A model generated the notes under the pieces. That model worked only from the letters and a program-made list of their open reading frames with translations, did no database searches and was not told the origin of the DNA. Below are positions 15,624 to 25,108 of a stretch of 64,000 nucleotides of DNA, in pieces; within the stretch, counting starts at the first letter, position 1, and the number at the start of each line of letters is the position of its first letter. Both the position numbers and the translations under genes were made by a program. This DNA is from JAISGQ01 sp045604965 (GTDB taxonomy: Bacteria > Bacillota > Clostridia > Oscillospirales > Acutalibacteraceae), in NCBI GenBank assembly GCA_045604965.1, contig JAZUPB010000040.1:1-64000 (forward strand), in the 5' to 3' direction.

Positions 15624-17048
15624 TTAGAGATCGTAATAAAGTCCGAATTCTGCGGGGTGAGGAATCTGATTAACCTTTGCAGCTTCCTTTCTTCTCTTTG
15701 CGACCCAGATCTCAAGGAGTTTCTCGGGGAATACTCCGCCTGCGGTGAGGTAATCGTGGTCTGCCTCAAGAGCATCGAGAGCTTCGTCAAGAGTCTTGGG
15801 AAGTCCCTGAATCTTCTTCTGCTCTTCGGGAGAGAGCTTGTAGAGGTTAAAGTCGAAGGGTCCCCAGCCATTTGCCTCGGGATCAATCTTGTTCTTTATA
15901 CCGTCAAGACCTGCCATGAGGATTGCTGCGTATGCATAGTAGGGATTGCAGGTTGCGTCGGGATTTCTTAGCTCAAAGCGCTTATCCTTGGGGGCCTTTG
16001 CATATGCAGGGATTCTGATGACAGCACTGCGGTTGGATGTTGCATAACCGATGGTTACAGGTGCCTCAAAGCCCGGAACAAGACGCTTGAATGAGTTGGT
16101 TGAGGGGTTTGTGAATGCACAGAGAGAGGGGCAGTGCTTGAGAAGTCCGCCGATGAACCAGTGTGCTTCCTGAGAAAGACCAGAGTAACCGTTCTCATCG
16201 TAGAAAATGGGGTTGCCGTCCTTCTTTAGGAGCATATGAACGTGCATACCGTTGCCTGCCTCGCCTGCAATGGGCTTCGGCATAAAGGTTGCGGTCTTTC
16301 CTGCTGCAACAGCCTCGTTCTTAATGACGTACTTAATTATCATAGTCTTGTCAGCCATATCTACCATATCGCCGAGTTCGACCTCAATTTCAAGCTGACC
16401 GGGGCCGCCAACCTCGTGGTGATGATACTTTACATCTACGCCCCAGTCATTAAGGGTCATACACATCTTGGAACGAAGAGAATATGTAATATCCTGAGGT
16501 GCTGCTATGTGGTAACCGCCCTTGAGGGGTACCTGATAGCCGTTGCTCTCATACTTTGTATTCCAAACAGCCTGCTGAGTGTCAACGCTGTAGGCTACGC
16601 AGTTTGGGCTGGTCTCGTAGCTTACGTTATCAAGAAGATGGAATTCAAACTCAGGTCCGATGATCATTTCATCTGCAATACCCTCGTTTCTCATATATGC
16701 CATTGCTGCCTTTGCAACATTTCTGGGATACTGATCAAAGGGCTTGTTCTCATCCTTACCGATGGAGCATACATCGCCCATCATAGTAAGGGTTGAAATC
16801 TCTACGAAAGGATCGATATGAGCAGTCTCAATATTGGGAATAAAAACCATATCGCTCTTTTCGACAGCTGCATAGCCGTAGTTGGAGCCATCAAAACCGA
16901 TGCCGTACTTTATGGTATCATCGGTAAATCTCTCTGCAGGGATAGTGAGATGACGCCAGCGGCCATCCAAGTCGATCATTTTAAAGTCGATCATTTTGAT
17001 GTCGTTTTCTTTGCAGAAATTCTGGACATCGCTTACTGTTTTAAGCAT
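15624..17048 (-). CDS. glnA: Glutamine synthetase, type I
   Basis: 474 residues. It condenses glutamate and ammonia to glutamine with ATP. Seen are the N-terminal beta-grasp part with DGSNYGYAAVEKSDM, the catalytic EFEFHL, GGPGQLEIEVELG, the ATP-site GEAGNGMHVHM and NPSTNSFKRLVPGFEAP. The length is nearer to the GSI-beta type (about 470) than to the roughly 444 residues of Bacillus GSI-alpha, and the segment NLYKLSPEE aligns with the adenylylation-tyrosine loop of GSI-beta; whether it is modified is unknown. GGAGG precedes the ATG. It is a single-gene unit, and no GlnR gene is visible. Confidence 0.96.
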   Translation of the reverse strand: MLKTVSDVQNFCKENDIKMIDFKMIDLDGRWRHLTIPAERFTDDTIKYGIGFDGSNYGYAAVEKSDMVFIPNIETAHIDPFVEISTLTMMGDVCSIGKDENKPFDQYPRNVAKAAMAYMRNEGIADEMIIGPEFEFHLLDNVSYETSPNCVAYSVDTQQAVWNTKYESNGYQVPLKGGYHIAAPQDITYSLRSKMCMTLNDWGVDVKYHHHEVGGPGQLEIEVELGDMVDMADKTMIIKYVIKNEAVAAGKTATFMPKPIAGEAGNGMHVHMLLKKDGNPIFYDENGYSGLSQEAHWFIGGLLKHCPSLCAFTNPSTNSFKRLVPGFEAPVTIGYATSNRSAVIRIPAYAKAPKDKRFELRNPDATCNPYYAYAAILMAGLDGIKNKIDPEANGWGPFDFNLYKLSPEEQKKIQGLPKTLDEALDALEADHDYLTAGGVFPEKLLEIWVAKRRKEAAKVNQIPHPAEFGLYYDL

Positions 17049-17161
17049 TTTTAACGCCTCCTGGATAATTTATAAATCGCCTTGATTATTTTCTTCCTTC
17101 ATTGTTATTTTGTCAATAATTTCCACAGGCGGCGCCATATTATTTACACTTTGTTAATATA

Positions 17162-17878
17162 TTAACCTGTTTTTTCAAGCTCCCATCTTAATCGTTCCAC
17201 TATCCTTTTCTCAAGGCGCGATATATACGATTGGGAAATATCCAGCATATCCGCCACCTCTTTCTGAGTATGCGGTTTCATTCCGAACAACCCAAATCGC
17301 ATTGCCATAATGGTGCGTTCTCTGTCACAGAGTTCTGTCACTGCCTGCCGAAGCTGTATTCTTTCCGATTCTGTCTCCATATCACGGCTTATCAGATCAG
17401 GATCTGAGCCCAAAATATCGGACAACAGCAATTCGTTGCCGTCCCAGTCTATGTTCAGCGGTTCATCTATGGATATCTCCATTTTCAGCTGTGTATTCTT
17501 GCGAAGAAACATCAATATTTCGTTTTCTATGCACCTCGATGCATAAGTCGCAAGCTTGATGTTTCGTGAGGGACAAAATGTGTTCACCGCCTTGATAAGT
17601 CCTATCGTACCGATTGATATCAGATCCTCAAGTCCTGCTCCGCTGCTTTCAAATTTGCGCGCAATATAAACAACCAAACGCAGATTATGTGTTATTAGCG
17701 GTTCTCGCGCACTTTCGTCTCCCATTTCTATCTTTTCAAAAATTTTGGCCTCTTCTTCCTTTTCCAGCGGCGGAGGCAGAATTTCCGTTCCGTTTATATA
17801 GTCTATCTGCTTTTCTCCAAAGAGGAGATTGTACAGCTGAATTCTAAGTCTTCTCAAGTTCTCTGAAATTCTGTTCAT
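17162..17878 (-). CDS. sigE: RNA polymerase sporulation sigma factor SigE
   Basis: 238 residues, the normal length for pro-sigma-E, which directs early mother-cell transcription after removal of an N-terminal propeptide by SpoIIGA. Visible are region 2 (NLRLVVYIARKFESSGAGLEDLISIGTIGLIKAVNTF), which melts and reads the -10 element, and region 4 (HTQKEVADMLDISQSYISRLEKRIVERLRWELE), which reads the -35. The first 30 residues (MNRISENLRRLRIQLYNLLFG) form the expected amphipathic pro-sequence. It lies 13 bases after spoIIGA, the standard spoIIG operon order. Confidence 0.97.
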   Translation of the reverse strand: MNRISENLRRLRIQLYNLLFGEKQIDYINGTEILPPPLEKEEEAKIFEKIEMGDESAREPLITHNLRLVVYIARKFESSGAGLEDLISIGTIGLIKAVNTFCPSRNIKLATYASRCIENEILMFLRKNTQLKMEISIDEPLNIDWDGNELLLSDILGSDPDLISRDMETESERIQLRQAVTELCDRERTIMAMRFGLFGMKPHTQKEVADMLDISQSYISRLEKRIVERLRWELEKTG

Positions 17879-17891
17879 CGTTCTCTCCTTT

Positions 17892-18728
17892 TCAAATGAA
17901 AATATCCGGATTTATCAGTGCAGGGACTTCCGTCTCCCCGTTTGTTACTCCTATATATACATCTTGTGTGCGGCTTTCTCTCCCCTCGCTTTCAACCGTT
18001 ATACTTTCAGGCATAAATCCTTTAAGCAGTCCTTTTCCGCCGACACTGGCATAAGGTATCAGCCGAATTTGCCTTGATGAGCATGGATGGGATACGTCGA
18101 AGCTTTTTATCTCCTCCGGCACAAGTCTGTATATGCTTTTTTCACTTACCACCACAACAGGTAATCCTGAAAAAGGCTCTGTAAGAGTATTTCCTGTGTC
18201 AAGCAGACCGTCCAGCGTCACTGTTTCTCCCTGATTGCTTATTGTTATTCTGCACACCACCTTCTGCTCAGTTTTTCGGGCAGTTATTTTTGAATATATG
18301 GATAAAATCAAATAACAGACCAATGTTGCAAAAATCAGTGTCACAGGCGAGATATCAAGATAGACTGAAAAATTTGATACCGCTATAGCATTTGTCGACA
18401 TAACACTTTTAATCCCTATCATTGTTCCTGCAAAAGCAAAGGTGATTAATGTAAGGATAAGTATCAGCTTTATAAGCTTTCTATGACTATTTATCTTAAA
18501 GGCCGCAAGTATCATCAACACTGCTGTCAGCACCTTTATCGCCGCACTCAGCAGCACTGAAGGAATATCAATGAGAATAGTACAGGATGACAGTGCGCCA
18601 ATAATCGAACCGAGAACAATTCGTGTGCGCACCTGACGGCACCCTGCAAAGCGCGCTGTCAGAACAAGCAGTAAATAATTTATGTAAACATTAACTCCTA
18701 TCAACACATCCAGATAAACAGTCTGCAT
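17892..18728 (-). CDS. spoIIGA: Sporulation sigma-E factor-processing peptidase SpoIIGA
   Basis: 278 residues. SpoIIGA is a membrane aspartic protease of the septum that cuts the propeptide from pro-sigma-E. The N-terminal half has five hydrophobic spans, and the C-terminal half carries the aspartate motif LDGLLDTGNTLTEPFSG with DTGN as the catalytic site. The start is the ATG at 18728, 8 bases from GGAGG; upstream GTG and ATG codons overlap that site. A TATAAT at 18759-18754 has no good -35 at 17 bases, which fits a Spo0A-activated promoter, though no clear Spo0A box was found. sigE follows directly. Confidence 0.95.
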   Translation of the reverse strand: MQTVYLDVLIGVNVYINYLLLVLTARFAGCRQVRTRIVLGSIIGALSSCTILIDIPSVLLSAAIKVLTAVLMILAAFKINSHRKLIKLILILTLITFAFAGTMIGIKSVMSTNAIAVSNFSVYLDISPVTLIFATLVCYLILSIYSKITARKTEQKVVCRITISNQGETVTLDGLLDTGNTLTEPFSGLPVVVVSEKSIYRLVPEEIKSFDVSHPCSSRQIRLIPYASVGGKGLLKGFMPESITVESEGRESRTQDVYIGVTNGETEVPALINPDIFI

Positions 18729-18847
18729 ATCCATCACCTCCGAAGCAGCTTATATTATAAACCGATGACGATGAATTTCAGGTCGGATTAAGGCATACGG
18801 CAAATTAATATTTCGCCTGCCATCTGCCAAAATGTAAGTCTACTTAC

Positions 18848-18886
18848 AGAAAACGAACCGGATGGTGTACATCCGGTTCGTTTTCT
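18848..18886 (-). terminator. Terminator of the mazF-type gene
   Basis: A 17-bp perfect stem (18848-18864 with 18870-18886) overlaps the last base of the stop codon, with T-rich DNA in its outer arm. Confidence 0.85.
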
Positions 18887-19251
18887 TATGCATCTTTTGT
18901 CGTATTCAGTCCAAAGCTTATTGATATCGCCTGGTCGACCCTGTTCATCACACTGCTTTCCAGTCTTCCCATACACTCTCGCAATCTGCGTTTATCAAGT
19001 GTTCTTATCTGTTCAAGAAGTACAATAGAATCCCTTTGCAGTCCGCACTCCAGAGATGAGACCGTAATGTGCGTCGGAAGGCTGGTCTTTTCTGTCTGGC
19101 TGGTTATTGCCGCCGCTATTACTGTTGGGCTGTATTTATTCCCTACATCGTTCTGAACTATAAGTACCGGTCTTATCCCGCCCTGTTCGGAGCCTACGAC
19201 CGGGCTTAAGTCGGCGTAGAATATATCGCCGCGTCTTACTGTCATTTTCAT
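18886..19251 (-). CDS. MazF/NdoA-type endoribonuclease, no antitoxin seen
   Basis: 121 residues, the size of Bacillus NdoA (MazF), which cuts single-stranded RNA at short motifs. The family signatures are VRRGDIFYADLSPVVGSEQGG, IRPVLIVQNDVGNKYSPTVI with the conserved arginine, and AAITSQTEKTSLPTHI. In Bacillus the antitoxin gene lies directly upstream; here the 162 bases between this gene and ftsH hold only the ftsH terminator and no small helix-rich reading frame with a ribosome site. GGAG stands 6 bases before the ATG. An antitoxin elsewhere in the genome is the simplest reading. Confidence 0.93.
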   Translation of the reverse strand: MKMTVRRGDIFYADLSPVVGSEQGGIRPVLIVQNDVGNKYSPTVIAAAITSQTEKTSLPTHITVSSLECGLQRDSIVLLEQIRTLDKRRLRECMGRLESSVMNRVDQAISISFGLNTTKDA

Positions 19252-19376
19252 TTCACGCTCCGTTATATTTATTACCGTGTCGGCACTATTAGGATTGCCT
19301 GTTTTTGCTGCTTCATACGGTGCCGCATTACATTTTATGCAAGGAGCGTCTCAGGTGTTTTGGGTGAGAAAAGCAA

Positions 19377-19406
19377 AAACCACCTCCGAAAAATCGGAGG
19401 TGGTTT
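19377..19406 (-). terminator. Terminator of ftsH
   Basis: AAACCACCTCCGA pairs perfectly with TCGGAGGTGGTTT around AAAA, directly after the ftsH stop at 19414. Confidence 0.85.
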
Positions 19407-19413
19407 AATTATT

Positions 19414-21306
19414 TTAGAAATCGAAGGAAGGTCCTTCCATAATCTTCTTGAACTCGTCGCCGTCCATCTTTTCGGACTTGATAAGATGTTCTGCAACTTC
19501 GGTGAGCTTGCCCATATTAGTCTTGAGGATATCTGCAGTCTTGTTGTAGCAGTTCATAACGATGGATTTGATCTCTTCGTCGATCTGCTGTGCGACATTT
19601 TCAGAGAAATCCTTTACCTGACCCATATTTCTTCCGAGGAATATTTCAGAGCCCTCAGAGGATCCGAAAGCAATCGGTCCGAGCTTTTCGCTCATACCGT
19701 ACTTTGTTACCATTTCACGAGCCATCTTTGTTGCTCTTTCGATATCGTTGGATGCGCCTGTTGAGATATCGTCAAGGACAAGTGCCTCTGCAACACGTCC
19801 GCCCAGAAGAACAACAATGTCGTTGATCATCTCACTGCGGATGCGGTAAGAACGATCTTCCTGCGGAAGCTGGATTGTGTAGCCGCCTGCCATACCTCTG
19901 GGGATAATAGATATCTGATGAACAGGATCAGACTTGCAGAAGTATGCTGCAACAGCGTGTCCTGCCTCGTGATATGCTGTAAGCTTCTTTTCCTTCGGTG
20001 TGATAACCTTGGATTTTTTCTCAGTACCTGCGATAACCTTGATGGTTGCTTCATCAATAAGCTCTTTGGTTATTGCCTTGAGGTTCTTTCTTGCAGCGAG
20101 AAGTGCTGCTTCGTTGAGCAGGTTCTCAAGATCTGCACCGGTAAATCCTGCTGTGCCCTTTGCCACGTCGCTGAGGCTTACATCAGGTGCAAGAGGCTTA
20201 CCCTTTGCGTGTACCTTGAGTATTTCTTCTCTGCCCTTGATATCGGGATAACCTACCATTACCTGACGGTCAAAACGTCCGGGTCTGGTGAGTGCCGGAT
20301 CGAGGATGTCAGGACGGTTTGTAGCAGCAATAATGATAACACCTTCGTTGACTCCGAAGCCATCCATCTCAACAAGCAGCTGATTGAGTGTCTGCTCACG
20401 CTCATCGTGTCCGCCGCCGAGACCTGCGCCCCTGTGACGACCCACTGCATCGATCTCATCGATAAATACGATTGCAGGAGAATTCTTCTTTGCCTGGTCG
20501 AAAAGGTCACGCACACGTGAAGCACCGACACCGACAAACATTTCAACAAAGTCGGAACCGGAGATTGAGAAGAAGGGAACTCCTGCTTCACCTGCAACTG
20601 CCTTTGCAAGCAGGGTCTTACCTGTTCCCGGAGGGCCTACAAGGAGAACACCCTTGGGGATATGAGCACCGAGTTCATTATATTTCTTGGGATTCTTCAG
20701 AAACTCGACGATCTCGGAAAGCTCTTCCTTCTCTTCGTCTGCACCTGCTACATCGTTAAAAGTAGTCTTTTTCTTTTCGTCGTCTACTTTTTTGTATTTT
20801 GCCTTACCGAAGCTCATGGTCTTGCTGTTGTCGCCCATCGCATTATTCATACGGCGCATAAAAACGACCCAGAACAGAACCATTATGCCGATAAGCAGAA
20901 TTGTGGGAAGCCAGCTGACTATCCAGCTTGGCTCCTTCTGCGGCTCGATATCATAAGGGGCCTTCAGTATGGGATGATCCGAATCGCTTTCTCTGCACTC
21001 TCTGAACAATTCGTCAAAATCTGATTCAAAGAGGCTGATGTTCGGAACTTTATAATTTATGGTCTTGCCTTTTTCCTCTCCTTCTGCAGGAAGAAGATTT
21101 ATTGTAAGCGCACCCGTCTCAAGAGAGAGATTCCAGCTCTCCACTGTCTCGGATTCAGCCTGTGTATAGTCGAAATACTTAAGTATTTCGGAATACTTTG
21201 TATCGTCCTTTTTTACATTGTTGGTAAGTGCAAGCACTACCGCAATTATTGCAATAGGAACGATAAGTGCGAATATCAGGTTTCGAATACCCTTTTTATT
21301 TTCCAA
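19414..21306 (-). CDS. ftsH: ATP-dependent zinc metalloprotease FtsH
   Basis: 630 residues. FtsH is a membrane-bound hexameric AAA protease that degrades misfolded membrane proteins and selected regulators. In order: membrane span 1 (LIFALIVPIAIIAVVLAL), an extracytoplasmic domain, span 2 (TILLIGIMVLFWVVFM), the AAA module with Walker A GPPGTGKT and Walker B VFIDEIDAVG, the second region of homology (RPGRFDRQV), and the zinc site HEAGH. The start is taken as TTG at 21306, 8 bases from AAGGAG; a GTG at 21315 overlaps that site. It follows hpt and tilS as in Bacillus, though its own terminator is clear. Confidence 0.97.
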   Translation of the reverse strand: MENKKGIRNLIFALIVPIAIIAVVLALTNNVKKDDTKYSEILKYFDYTQAESETVESWNLSLETGALTINLLPAEGEEKGKTINYKVPNISLFESDFDELFRECRESDSDHPILKAPYDIEPQKEPSWIVSWLPTILLIGIMVLFWVVFMRRMNNAMGDNSKTMSFGKAKYKKVDDEKKKTTFNDVAGADEEKEELSEIVEFLKNPKKYNELGAHIPKGVLLVGPPGTGKTLLAKAVAGEAGVPFFSISGSDFVEMFVGVGASRVRDLFDQAKKNSPAIVFIDEIDAVGRHRGAGLGGGHDEREQTLNQLLVEMDGFGVNEGVIIIAATNRPDILDPALTRPGRFDRQVMVGYPDIKGREEILKVHAKGKPLAPDVSLSDVAKGTAGFTGADLENLLNEAALLAARKNLKAITKELIDEATIKVIAGTEKKSKVITPKEKKLTAYHEAGHAVAAYFCKSDPVHQISIIPRGMAGGYTIQLPQEDRSYRIRSEMINDIVVLLGGRVAEALVLDDISTGASNDIERATKMAREMVTKYGMSEKLGPIAFGSSEGSEIFLGRNMGQVKDFSENVAQQIDEEIKSIVMNCYNKTADILKTNMGKLTEVAEHLIKSEKMDGDEFKKIMEGPSFDF

Positions 21307-21358
21307 TATTACCACTCCTTAACTTTGGGCAGACATTTTTATTATCCCCAATTATTCT

Positions 21359-21904
21359 TTACTTAGTGTAGACAGATTCTTTCAAAATCCCTATGTAAGG
21401 AAGATTTCGGTATTTTTCATCATAATCGAGTCCGTAGCCTACTACAAATCCGTCAGGAATCTCACAACCGAAGTAATCCGCTGCAAGATCGATTCCCTCA
21501 GCTCTGTGCGCAGGCTTATCGAGAAGGGTACATATCTTGAGACTTCTGGGATTGCGGCTGCCAAGGAAATCCTTCAGATATGAAAGAGTTCTTCCCGAAT
21601 CGAGAATATCCTCAACAAGAAGCACATCATAATTTTCAAGCGGACAGTCAAGGTCTTTTACGATCTTTACGATTCCCGATGATTTTGTTTCGCTGCCATA
21701 GCTGGAAACCACCATAAATTCAATGCTGCAGGGAATGGTTATCTTTCTCATAAGATCTGCCATTGTCAGCACAGATCCCTTGAGAATGCACACAAGAAGA
21801 AGATTTTTGCCCTCATAGTCGCGGCTTATTTCCGCGCCGAGTCTTGTTACCATTTCGTCGATTTCGGTCTCGTTGAGCAAAATACTTTCAACATCGTTGT
21901 CCAT
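21359..21904 (-). CDS. hpt: Hypoxanthine phosphoribosyltransferase
   Basis: 181 residues from the ATG at 21904, the usual size. The enzyme salvages hypoxanthine and guanine to IMP and GMP using PRPP. The PRPP-binding VLLVEDILDSGRTL is plain, as are LVCILKGSVLTMADL and GYGLDYDEKYRNLPYIG. An alternative TTG start at 21952 would add 16 residues and overlap tilS by 17 bases, with a weak GGTGAT ribosome site. The chosen start gives the family N-terminus but lacks an obvious Shine-Dalgarno sequence, so coupling to tilS translation is likely. Confidence 0.95.
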   Translation of the reverse strand: MDNDVESILLNETEIDEMVTRLGAEISRDYEGKNLLLVCILKGSVLTMADLMRKITIPCSIEFMVVSSYGSETKSSGIVKIVKDLDCPLENYDVLLVEDILDSGRTLSYLKDFLGSRNPRSLKICTLLDKPAHRAEGIDLAADYFGCEIPDGFVVGYGLDYDEKYRNLPYIGILKESVYTK

Positions 21905-21935
21905 TGTTGTCTTGTTCAGTGCTTTTTTGTTTGCA

Positions 21936-23279
21936 TCAATTTCTATTTTCAACTTTTATCACCACAACATTTTTTGTTTTTTCATTTACGGCGTATTTTT
22001 CATCAACACCGAAGCCCTCCGCCCAGATAACATCCGTATTTTCTGCAAGCACCGGTATTTTGTCTCTGTCCTCTGTCGGAATGCCCTTTTCATTCATAAG
22101 ACGACGAAGTTCCTTCGTCAATCCTCTGCCGGGTTGTCTTAGTCTGTCACCACTCCTGCGGTTTCTTATGACAAGATTAGAAGCTATTATATCATAGTCA
22201 AAGGCATTTTTAAATAGGTATCTGTTATTTTTCTTTATTTCCTCATATCTCTCTGCATTGATCTTTTCCAAAGTTATCCTTCTGCCGCATACATCAGTTG
22301 TGCAGGGCACTGTAACAGGTATTGCAAATTCACCGCAGCCGGCAGTTTTTTTTCTGATGGAAAATCTGCCCTTTCTTATTTCTGCGTACACTCCGCCCGG
22401 AAGTTCTTCTTTACCCTGGCAGCGCTCAATAAGTGCAAGCATTCGATTAATGTGCAGATGCGAACAGTTATTCCCTGTTGTTTTTGCATATTCCTTTATC
22501 AACAGGCGTGACAGAATCGCCTTGTGAAGAGTTTTCAGTTCAGTTATTGCATAACCCTTTTCACTGCGGTATATTTCAGCTGCTTTTTCAACTTCTTTAT
22601 TTATATAGTCCTCGTCGTCCGATGTGATTTCCATCATTCTTCCAACCGCCTGCTCCAATGCAGGGTTTATTGTTTTTAATGACGGCACGGTATTGTGTCT
22701 CACTCGATTGCGGGCGTAATCATCTGTGAGATTGCTTGAATCCGTAACATATTCAAGAGCATTTTCTTCGCAGTATTTTTCCACCTGCTCACGGGTCACA
22801 AGTATCAGCGGACGGATTACATTGTCTCTTACCGGAGGTATGCCTGTCAGTCCCGACAATGCACAACCCCTTGCTATATTCAAAAATACCGTTTCCGTGC
22901 TGTCGGACAAGGTATGGGCTGTGGCTATCTTTCCGCCGTTTTTTTCTGCAGCCTTTGCAAGCAGCTCATAGCGTATTTCTCTTCCGCACTCTTCAAGTCC
23001 TACAGAGCGTTTTTCTGCTTCTCCCGACACATCGACACGATGAACCTCAAGAGGGATATTTTCTCTTTCACACACAGTGCGTACAAAAGCTTCGTCACGG
23101 TCTGATTCCTCTCCCCGAAGCTGATGGTTTACGTGAAGCGCTCTGATATCGTATTCAAGTGCTTTTAACGCATAAAGCAGTGCGACGGAATCCGCACCGC
23201 CCGAAAGGGCAACAGTGACGCATTCCGTTTTGTCAAGCATATTGAATTTGCATATTGCTTCACGCACTTTACTGAGCAT
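21936..23279 (-). CDS. tilS: tRNA(Ile)-lysidine synthase
   Basis: 447 residues. TilS converts C34 of the minor tRNA-Ile to lysidine, so it reads AUA rather than AUG; it is essential. The ATP-pyrophosphatase P-loop ALSGGADSVALLYAL stands near residue 24, with HVNHQLRGEESDRDEAFV and ATAHTLSDSTETVFLNIARGCALSGLTGIPP following, and the C-terminal domain with the RRSGDRLRQPGRG motif. It lies 4 bases from dnaB upstream and precedes hpt and ftsH, the conserved Firmicutes order. Confidence 0.95.
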   Translation of the reverse strand: MLSKVREAICKFNMLDKTECVTVALSGGADSVALLYALKALEYDIRALHVNHQLRGEESDRDEAFVRTVCERENIPLEVHRVDVSGEAEKRSVGLEECGREIRYELLAKAAEKNGGKIATAHTLSDSTETVFLNIARGCALSGLTGIPPVRDNVIRPLILVTREQVEKYCEENALEYVTDSSNLTDDYARNRVRHNTVPSLKTINPALEQAVGRMMEITSDDEDYINKEVEKAAEIYRSEKGYAITELKTLHKAILSRLLIKEYAKTTGNNCSHLHINRMLALIERCQGKEELPGGVYAEIRKGRFSIRKKTAGCGEFAIPVTVPCTTDVCGRRITLEKINAERYEEIKKNNRYLFKNAFDYDIIASNLVIRNRRSGDRLRQPGRGLTKELRRLMNEKGIPTEDRDKIPVLAENTDVIWAEGFGVDEKYAVNEKTKNVVVIKVENRN

Positions 23280-23283
23280 TTAC

Positions 23284-24627
23284 TTACCTCGTTTTTGCGG
23301 CGGTGAAGGATGTTGTTGCACCTGACCAGTGCAGGTCAATCTCCTTTGTTTCGCCGTGTCTGTTCTTCGCAACCATACACTTCGCTTTGGTCTGATCTAC
23401 TCCGCCTTCTATTTCCTTGCCGTTGTCATCGTAGTAAGCTTCTCTGTAGAGGAACATTACAACGTCGGCGTCCTGCTCAATAGATCCCGATTCACGAAGA
23501 TCCGAAAGCATAGGCTTATGTCCTGCACGGGCTTCTGGACCTCGGTTGAGCTGTGAAAGACAGAGCACCGGAACGTTCAGTTCCTTTGCCATAATCTTGA
23601 GAGATCGTGTTATTTCCGTAACTACCTGTGTACGGCTAACATTGCTTCCGCCGCTGCCTTCGATAAGCTGAAGATAGTCTATTACAACAAGACCAATATT
23701 ATTTATGCGGCGAACCTTCGCCTTCATTTCGGTAACGGTTATATTTGCCGACTCATCAAGGTACAGCTTTGCATTATACAGCTTGCCTGCGCCGTTTGTA
23801 AGGCTTGCCCATTCTTCTGCTGTGAGCTTGCCCTCCTTGAGCTTTGTACTGGCAACTCCCGATTCTCCCGAAAGCAGTCTCAGCGCAAGCTCTTCTCTGG
23901 ACATTTCCAGAGAGAAGAAAGCAACGGGCTTGTCTGCATTGACCGCTACATTTCGCGCTATATTCATCGCAAAGCTGGTTTTACCGACACCGGGTCGCGC
24001 AGCAAGGAGAATAAGATTTCCCTTGTTGAGGCCTGTCAGAGTTTCATCAAGGGGTTCTATGCCTGTGGGCACTCCGACAAACTCGTCTCCTGTTCCTTCG
24101 CTGAGCGCCATAAGGCGGTCAAACGCACCCATAAGCACGCTGCCTATGGGAACAAGACCCTGTGTTGCTCGATTATCGGATATTTCATAAATGCGCTGTT
24201 CTGCACGGTCAATGACCACTCTCGGGTCGTTTGTCTCGTCTCTGGCATCGCCGATTATTTCCTGCGCAGCCAGAATCAGTGAGCGCATTTCATATTTTTC
24301 ACGGATTATCTTTGCATATGCTTCGCAATTGCTGACAGAAGGGGTATTCTGGGCTATTGTGAAAAGATAGCTTTTTCCCGATTCCTCAGAAAACACCTCA
24401 AGTCCCACAAGCTCGTTTAAGACGGTAACTACGTCTACATTCTGACCCGTTCGAAACAGGCGAAGCACTGCTTCGAATATCTGCTTGTGCTGTTCATTAT
24501 AGAAATATTCGGGGCGAAGCTGCTCAAGCAGGCTGTTTAAGTTCCTGCTGTCCATCAGTATCGCGCCGAGCACCGCCTGTTCCGCTTCTGCGCTGAAAGG
24601 CAGTGCGGTGCCTGCAGCCGATGCCAT
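23284..24627 (-). CDS. dnaB: Replicative DNA helicase
   Basis: 447 residues. The helicase unwinds DNA at the fork as a hexamer; in Bacillus the protein is called DnaC. The N-terminal domain (EAEQAVLGAILMDSRNL) is followed by the RecA-like motor with Walker A ARPGVGKTSFAMNIA, FFSLEMSREELALRLL, Walker B GLVVIDYLQLIEG and LSQLNRGPE. It starts 3 bases after the rplI stop, and rplI-dnaB is a classical adjacent pair. No primase or loader gene is in view. Confidence 0.97.
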   Translation of the reverse strand: MASAAGTALPFSAEAEQAVLGAILMDSRNLNSLLEQLRPEYFYNEQHKQIFEAVLRLFRTGQNVDVVTVLNELVGLEVFSEESGKSYLFTIAQNTPSVSNCEAYAKIIREKYEMRSLILAAQEIIGDARDETNDPRVVIDRAEQRIYEISDNRATQGLVPIGSVLMGAFDRLMALSEGTGDEFVGVPTGIEPLDETLTGLNKGNLILLAARPGVGKTSFAMNIARNVAVNADKPVAFFSLEMSREELALRLLSGESGVASTKLKEGKLTAEEWASLTNGAGKLYNAKLYLDESANITVTEMKAKVRRINNIGLVVIDYLQLIEGSGGSNVSRTQVVTEITRSLKIMAKELNVPVLCLSQLNRGPEARAGHKPMLSDLRESGSIEQDADVVMFLYREAYYDDNGKEIEGGVDQTKAKCMVAKNRHGETKEIDLHWSGATTSFTAAKTR

Positions 24628-24630
24628 AAA

Positions 24631-25077
24631 TTACACCTGCTCTCCTACATTTACAAAAAGCTTTGCGGAAATGCCCGTGTAGAGCTTTACTTCACACTCG
24701 TAAGTGCCAAACTGCTTTATATCGGCAACTGTTACCTTGCGCTTGTCAATGCTTGTGCCGAACTGCTTGTTTATAAGCTCAGCCACTTCCTTGGAGGTAA
24801 CAGAGCCGAAAAGCTTGCCGTTCTGACCTGCTTTTGCAGTCATCTTCACAGTGCTTCCGCTGAGCTTGTCTGCGATCTCCTGTGCAGCCTTTTTCTCCAT
24901 CTCGATGCGGTGCTTCTCCGCTCTCTCCTTGGTGGCTACATCATTAAGAGCCTGTGTGCTTGCCTCAATGGCTATCTTTCTCGGAAAAAGGAAGTTTCTG
25001 GCATATCCGTCAGATACGTTTACGATCTCGCCCTTTTTTCCTGTTCCTTTTACGTCCTGCTGAAGAATTACCTTCAT
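24631..25077 (-). CDS. rplI: 50S ribosomal protein L9
   Basis: 148 residues, full length. L9 bridges domains of the large subunit and limits frameshifting. The N-terminal motif MKVILQQDVKGTGKKGEIVNVSDGYARNFLFPRKIA matches the family in full, followed by the long helix (KERAEKHRIEMEKKAAQEIADKL) and the C-terminal domain with KLFGSVTSKEVAELI. AAAGGA precedes the ATG. It sits between gdpP and dnaB, an order shared with Bacillus. Confidence 0.97.
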   Translation of the reverse strand: MKVILQQDVKGTGKKGEIVNVSDGYARNFLFPRKIAIEASTQALNDVATKERAEKHRIEMEKKAAQEIADKLSGSTVKMTAKAGQNGKLFGSVTSKEVAELINKQFGTSIDKRKVTVADIKQFGTYECEVKLYTGISAKLFVNVGEQV

Positions 25078-25108
25078 TTTATTTCATTCCTTTCGGTATT
25101 GTTATATG

